64,000 nt of DNA from Omphalotus guepiniiformis (lineage: Eukaryota > Basidiomycota > Agaricomycetes > Agaricales > Omphalotaceae). The notes beneath the pieces are model-generated. The model was not told the DNA's origin. It saw only the letters and a list, made by a program, of their open reading frames with translations, and made no database searches. Shown piece after piece: positions 58,512-64,000 of this stretch (positions are counted from its first letter, which is position 1; each line of letters opens with the position of its first letter). The stretch is from the NCBI GenBank assembly GCA_028554645.1, contig JAQOOI010000076.1, positions 620,001 to 684,000 of the forward strand, written 5' to 3'. The position numbers and the translations under genes were made by a program.

Positions 58512-59454
58512 GTGTTTATGGAGGAGCCGCGGGCGGTTTCCCCATGAAGGATACTTGATTCATTAGCGTCGTTTCACAGTTCAACTTTCACTGTCTGTTG
58601 GTAGTCTACATTCGTGATATTCAACTAGTGGATAGTGCATACATATTGTGTTGTACCTCATTGCCAAGTAAGTAATTCATTGCATGCTCGCGGAATAATG
58701 CGTAGGGTAAGTAACCCTGTAAAAATATAGTACATGTATAAAATGTAATGGATTTAAATCCAAATTTTTCTCATCTTTTGTCGGTTGCACGTTGTTGGAA
58801 TATACTAAGTACTTGCAAAGACTGTTCCGCGAGATATAGATTATTTCGGTACATACTCGGCATTATTCGCCTACCAACTTATTCATAGCAACTGCATATA
58901 TAACGTATCAAAATGGCAATATGGCATCCGTCCGACATCTAGTTGGTACCGGTGGGATGTCCCTTCGTGGGATCAGGCGGCCAATACCCGCCGATTGACT
59001 GTTCGACAGTCGAGGCACAGGGCCAGGAGAACGATAAATATGTTGAATATACACTGACAGGGGCAGTTTGGTGAAGGAAAGAGAAGAAAAGTAGGAAAAA
59101 ATTGACAGGACAGCGATGCAATCAGTGACAGGAGACAGACGGATAAGAAGAGGAGGTATATAAGGCTGTAGAAGGATATACACGTTTGCACTGAAGGAGC
59201 GAATCGGTTAATTAGAAAGAAAGAGGAAAACTGTTATAAACCGCCACGACGCCCTCCTCGTTGCTCATCTCGAAACGTCCCCAACGAAAGTCTTGGATCT
59301 TCGAGACCATCACTGAAGAGCCTGTGTCGTTGGAGCCAGTGCACCAGGGAAACAACCGTCATCACAGACCTCGCTCTCCTCTTACTCGCACTCACTCAGC
59401 CCCTCTTCTCATATCAACCAATACCACCTCTCCTGTTCACATCCATCATCTCAG
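58512..59454. other. Intergenic and promoter region of UGP1
   Basis: About 940 bp without a supported gene. The first part is AT-rich 3' flank of the Ser-rich gene. GTTATAAA at 59233-59240 could be a TATA-like element for UGP1, whose leader would start near 59260-59300 and is pyrimidine-rich. Confidence 0.4.
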
Positions 59455-59516
59455 GTATTTCACTTTTTTCCCCTTCGTCTTTTTCTTTCCTCTTCCTCTT
59501 GCTCATCTTTCTCTAG
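59455..59516 (+). other. Possible 5'-UTR intron of UGP1
   Basis: GTATTT after CTCAG at 59455 and CTCTAG at 59511-59516 bound a 62-bp segment that is almost all pyrimidine and ends 4 nt before the ATG at 59521. Highly expressed fungal genes often carry such leader introns. There is no clear CTAAC branch site, so an unspliced pyrimidine tract is an alternative. Confidence 0.4.
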
Positions 59517-59520
59517 CAAC

Positions 59521-61574
<2,054 letters not shown>

Positions 61575-61654
61575 ATTTTCTTTTCCACCCTTTTAATACC
61601 CTGATGGCATTTGGGATGCGTTTCGTACGAGTTGTAGAAGCAAAAATCTGGTTT

Positions 61655-61682
61655 CCCCTCCCCTCCCCTTCCCCCCCCCCCC
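61655..61682. repeat. Poly-C tract downstream of UGP1
   Basis: A cytosine-rich stretch ending in 12 consecutive C residues (61671-61682), about 80 bp after the UGP1 stop, so probably in its 3' untranslated region. Length may be unreliable in sequencing. Confidence 0.6.
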
Positions 61683-61988
61683 TGAACTGAAGCATAAACG
61701 TTCTTAAAGTAATTCGATGGACTATGTTAGGCAAAGAAGAAATGTTACGTCTGGTTTGTTAGCATGAGTAGAGTGAATGATCCGACCTGTGTGCGAGTTC
61801 TCGCGAGCGCTTGTTCGGGTTCCCGCCCCTTGCTCTTATCTGAGTCTCTTATCAACGCATTCAAATTAGTTTGATTATTGACAGATGTAACCTTCGCCTG
61901 CCACCCACAAGGAGATTCTATTCGGTGTAGGGCTCGACCGCTCTCGTAAAGTTAAAAGGCAACGACAGCCCAAATCTCTCCCAGTGCT

Positions 61989-64000
61989 ATGTCGTCCTCA
62001 TTGCCATACGACTACAAGGAACAGCCTGCTCCCATTGAGCCTCCAGTGGTTTACAATTCCGAGGACACTCAAACTCGGGGTCAGAAGTTGAGAACGAATG
62101 TGACGCGTCTTGGACGAAAACTGACGACAAAAGATGGATGGCTAGGGGACTACGACTACGCTTGGTACGTGTATTGATTATCTGGGAATTGTTTTTGTTG
62201 ACTCGAGTGCCAGGCTCTGCATGCCTTCCTTGCCATTTATGAACAAGAAGCGTAGCATGCCACCTTTTTATGCTTTAGATGCGGAACTCCCATTAGTTCT
62301 TGCTATTTCCAGTGGCTTTCAACATGCACTCGCAATGTTGGCTGGACTCATAACTCCTCCTATCATCTTTGCGTCTGCACTGAGTTTGGATAGCACGACA
62401 TCTGCTTATATGATATCGGCTTCGTTAATTGGATGTGGTAATAGTTCAATTATGGACACTTCTACTATCGACACACCTCTGATAATACATCATGGATAGG
62501 TATTCTCAGTCTCGTGCAAATGTCACGGCTCAATCTTTTTGGGAGATATCGCATCGGCACTGGCTTGATCTCAGTCGTTGGAACTAGTTTTTCAACGTTA
62601 AGTACAGCAGATGCGGTTTGTCTGGAATCCCATTTCACCTCAAATGACTCTTAATGTGATTTCAGATATTTAGTGCCATGTACAGTGATGGTACTTGTCC
62701 ATCGACAACTGCTTCGGATGGCACTGTGACTCGGCTTGCTTGTCCCGATGCGTATGGCAAACTTCTAGGCGAGGATTCATTTCAAGGGCTACTTATATAT
62801 ACTAAATTCAACAAAAGGGACCTCACTGATTTGTTCGTTCCTGGAAATATTCATGTCTTTCATCCCTCCCAAGAGGCTACAAAAGATCTTTCCACCGATG
62901 GTTACGGGTAAGTCAAGGCTGGGAAATGCGAAATAAAGAGAAATTTTGACTTCAAATGTCTTTTCCTTCCAGGAACGGTGGTTCTCATGATTGGTGCGTC
63001 GCTTGTCGGTTCCTCGGGAATACCAAATTGGGGTGGAGGCTCGAACGATTGCCAGAGCTCTCCAACCAGTGGTATATTTCAACTGTGTCCAACCATATAT
63101 GCTCCGCGACCTCTCCCGTAAGTGACCCCAGGTGTTGAATTCTGGTATTCGAAGGTTTATCCTATTTTGTACAGTTGGGGCTCTGCTGAATTTATTGGAC
63201 TTGGTTTCCTATCCTTCATCAGCATTGTGCTCACCGAGCTGTTCGGATCGCCCTTCTTAAAGAACATTAGCATCATCGTGGGCCTGGCTGTCGGATGTAT
63301 TGTCTCTGGAGCTGCCGGATATATCGATGGCAGCAGTATCCAGACCGCCCCTGCTATCACTTTTTTATGGTGTGTCAGGTTTTGTTTTGGGTGTTCTTTA
63401 CTCATCTTTCATCCTCAGGGTTCATACATTCAAGATCAGCGTCTACCCTCCCGCTATCCTCCCTATGCTGGCGGTATACAGTACGTTAGCGGGCATTGTC
63501 AAGATTCATCATTCTCACATCTGCCATAGTCTCTCTTGCAATGGAGGCAATCGGTGACATCACTGCATCTGCTGAAGTTTCGCGTCTAGAAGTCGATGGA
63601 GAGGATTTCGACTCCAGGATACAAGGAGGAGTCTTGGTATGTCGAGTCAGATAAATGTCCAGTTCTGCCATATGATTGTTTAATTTTTAGAGCGATGGTA
63701 TCGGTGGATTCCTTTCCGCGCTCTTCACGGTCGCACCCCTTTCTGTATTCGCTCAGGTACATTTTCAGCTTCTTGATACTTCGATCAACCTGAGAATGCT
63801 TCGCTTTCGTGCAGAATAATGGTGTGATCGCTATAACTCGCTGTGCCAACCGCGGCGCAGGCAGATGGTGTTGCTTTTTCCTGATACTGTTCGGTATTCT
63901 TGGAAAAATTTCTGGCGTATTCTTAGCCATTCCAAATCCAGTTTTAGGAGGTGTTACCACTTTTCTTTTTGCCAGCGTCGCGGTTTCCGGCATCCGAGTT
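61989..64000 (+). CDS. Xanthine/uric acid permease, nucleobase-ascorbate transporter family (3' end outside window)
   Basis: Plasma-membrane proton symporter of purines, like UapA/UapC. The start at 61989 (MSSSLPYDYKEQP) precedes RLGRKLTTKDGWLGDYDYAWLCMPSLPFM, ELPLVLAISSGFQHALAMLAGLITPPII, GTGLISVVGTSFS. After an intron with a GC donor (CTAG/GCGAGG, acceptor CAAAAG before GGACCTCACTG) comes GTSLICSFLEIFMSFIPPKRLQKIFPPMVTG, then TVVLMIGASLVGSSGIPNWGGG. LTELFGSPFLKNISIIVGLAVGCIV and MEAIGDITASAEVSR follow. The family signature QNNGVIAITRCANRGAG is encoded near 63800-63860 after an intron. QH in TM1 and QNNG are the substrate-pathway motifs. The frame runs off the end after GVTTFLFASVAVSGIRV; the last two or three membrane spans are missing. 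Confidence 0.93.

Noticed and set aside
61655..61682. Poly-C tract considered as an i-motif or regulatory switch
   Set aside because: Position in a probable 3' untranslated region and simple homopolymer nature give no specific support; length may be a sequencing artefact.

Overview
The window is gene-dense nuclear DNA from a filamentous basidiomycete, most likely a mushroom-forming Agaricomycete. The genes are cut by many 50-65 bp GT-AG introns with clear CTAAC/CTAAT-type branch sites, and at least two introns are GC-AG. Intergenic gaps are short, head-to-head pairs share promoters, and several products (Ser-rich secreted proteins, a tiny Gly/Ile-rich membrane protein, a Hom1-like homeodomain protein) are of basidiomycete type. 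I found no rRNA, tRNA or CRISPR.

Layout. 1-10.1 kb: 3' part of an ER cyclophilin (+), a secreted GH45/expansin-like protein (-), the GCN5 histone acetyltransferase (+), a 69-aa micro-protein behind a strong TATA box (+), NAD formate dehydrogenase (-), a doubtful small gene (-), an ERD1/EXS membrane protein (-) and the splicing factor SNU23 (+). 10.1-18 kb: cytosolic isoleucyl-tRNA synthetase and a BRC1/RTT107-like multi-BRCT protein, both (-). 18.1-18.7 kb: a non-autonomous CACTA-type foldback transposon with a perfect TAT target-site duplication. 19.4-29.6 kb: PBS2-type MAPKK (-), Ubl-BAG co-chaperone (+), Ser-rich wall protein (+), aldo-keto reductase (+), Mio/SEA4 of the SEA/GATOR complex (+). 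29.8-30.5 kb: a second MITE with a TA duplication. 31.2-38.2 kb: homeodomain factor and WEE1 kinase, both (-). 39.1-41.4 kb: HEM2 and an FIT/SCS3 lipid-droplet protein (+). 41.5-54 kb: two inverted TED1/CDC1-family phosphoesterase genes flanking a BSD-domain protein, CPA1 with its leader peptide uORF, a disordered nuclear protein and a small complex-I-like membrane protein. 54.7-58.5 kb: a 1,207-aa Ser-rich secreted protein with four copies of an unfamiliar four-cysteine module. 59.5-64 kb: UGP1 and the 5' part of a xanthine/uric acid permease.

Most genes are housekeeping and not functionally linked. The observations most worth following are: (i) an intron-containing uORF in front of CPA1 that encodes an arginine-attenuator-like peptide only after splicing; (ii) the TED1/CDC1 pair, in which one copy has lost metal-ligand residues in two catalytic motifs while its partner keeps them; (iii) the Cx6Cx12Cx6C modules and the Asp-Cys zipper in the large Ser-rich protein; (iv) the conserved-looking micro-protein at 4.8 kb; (v) two intact MITEs.
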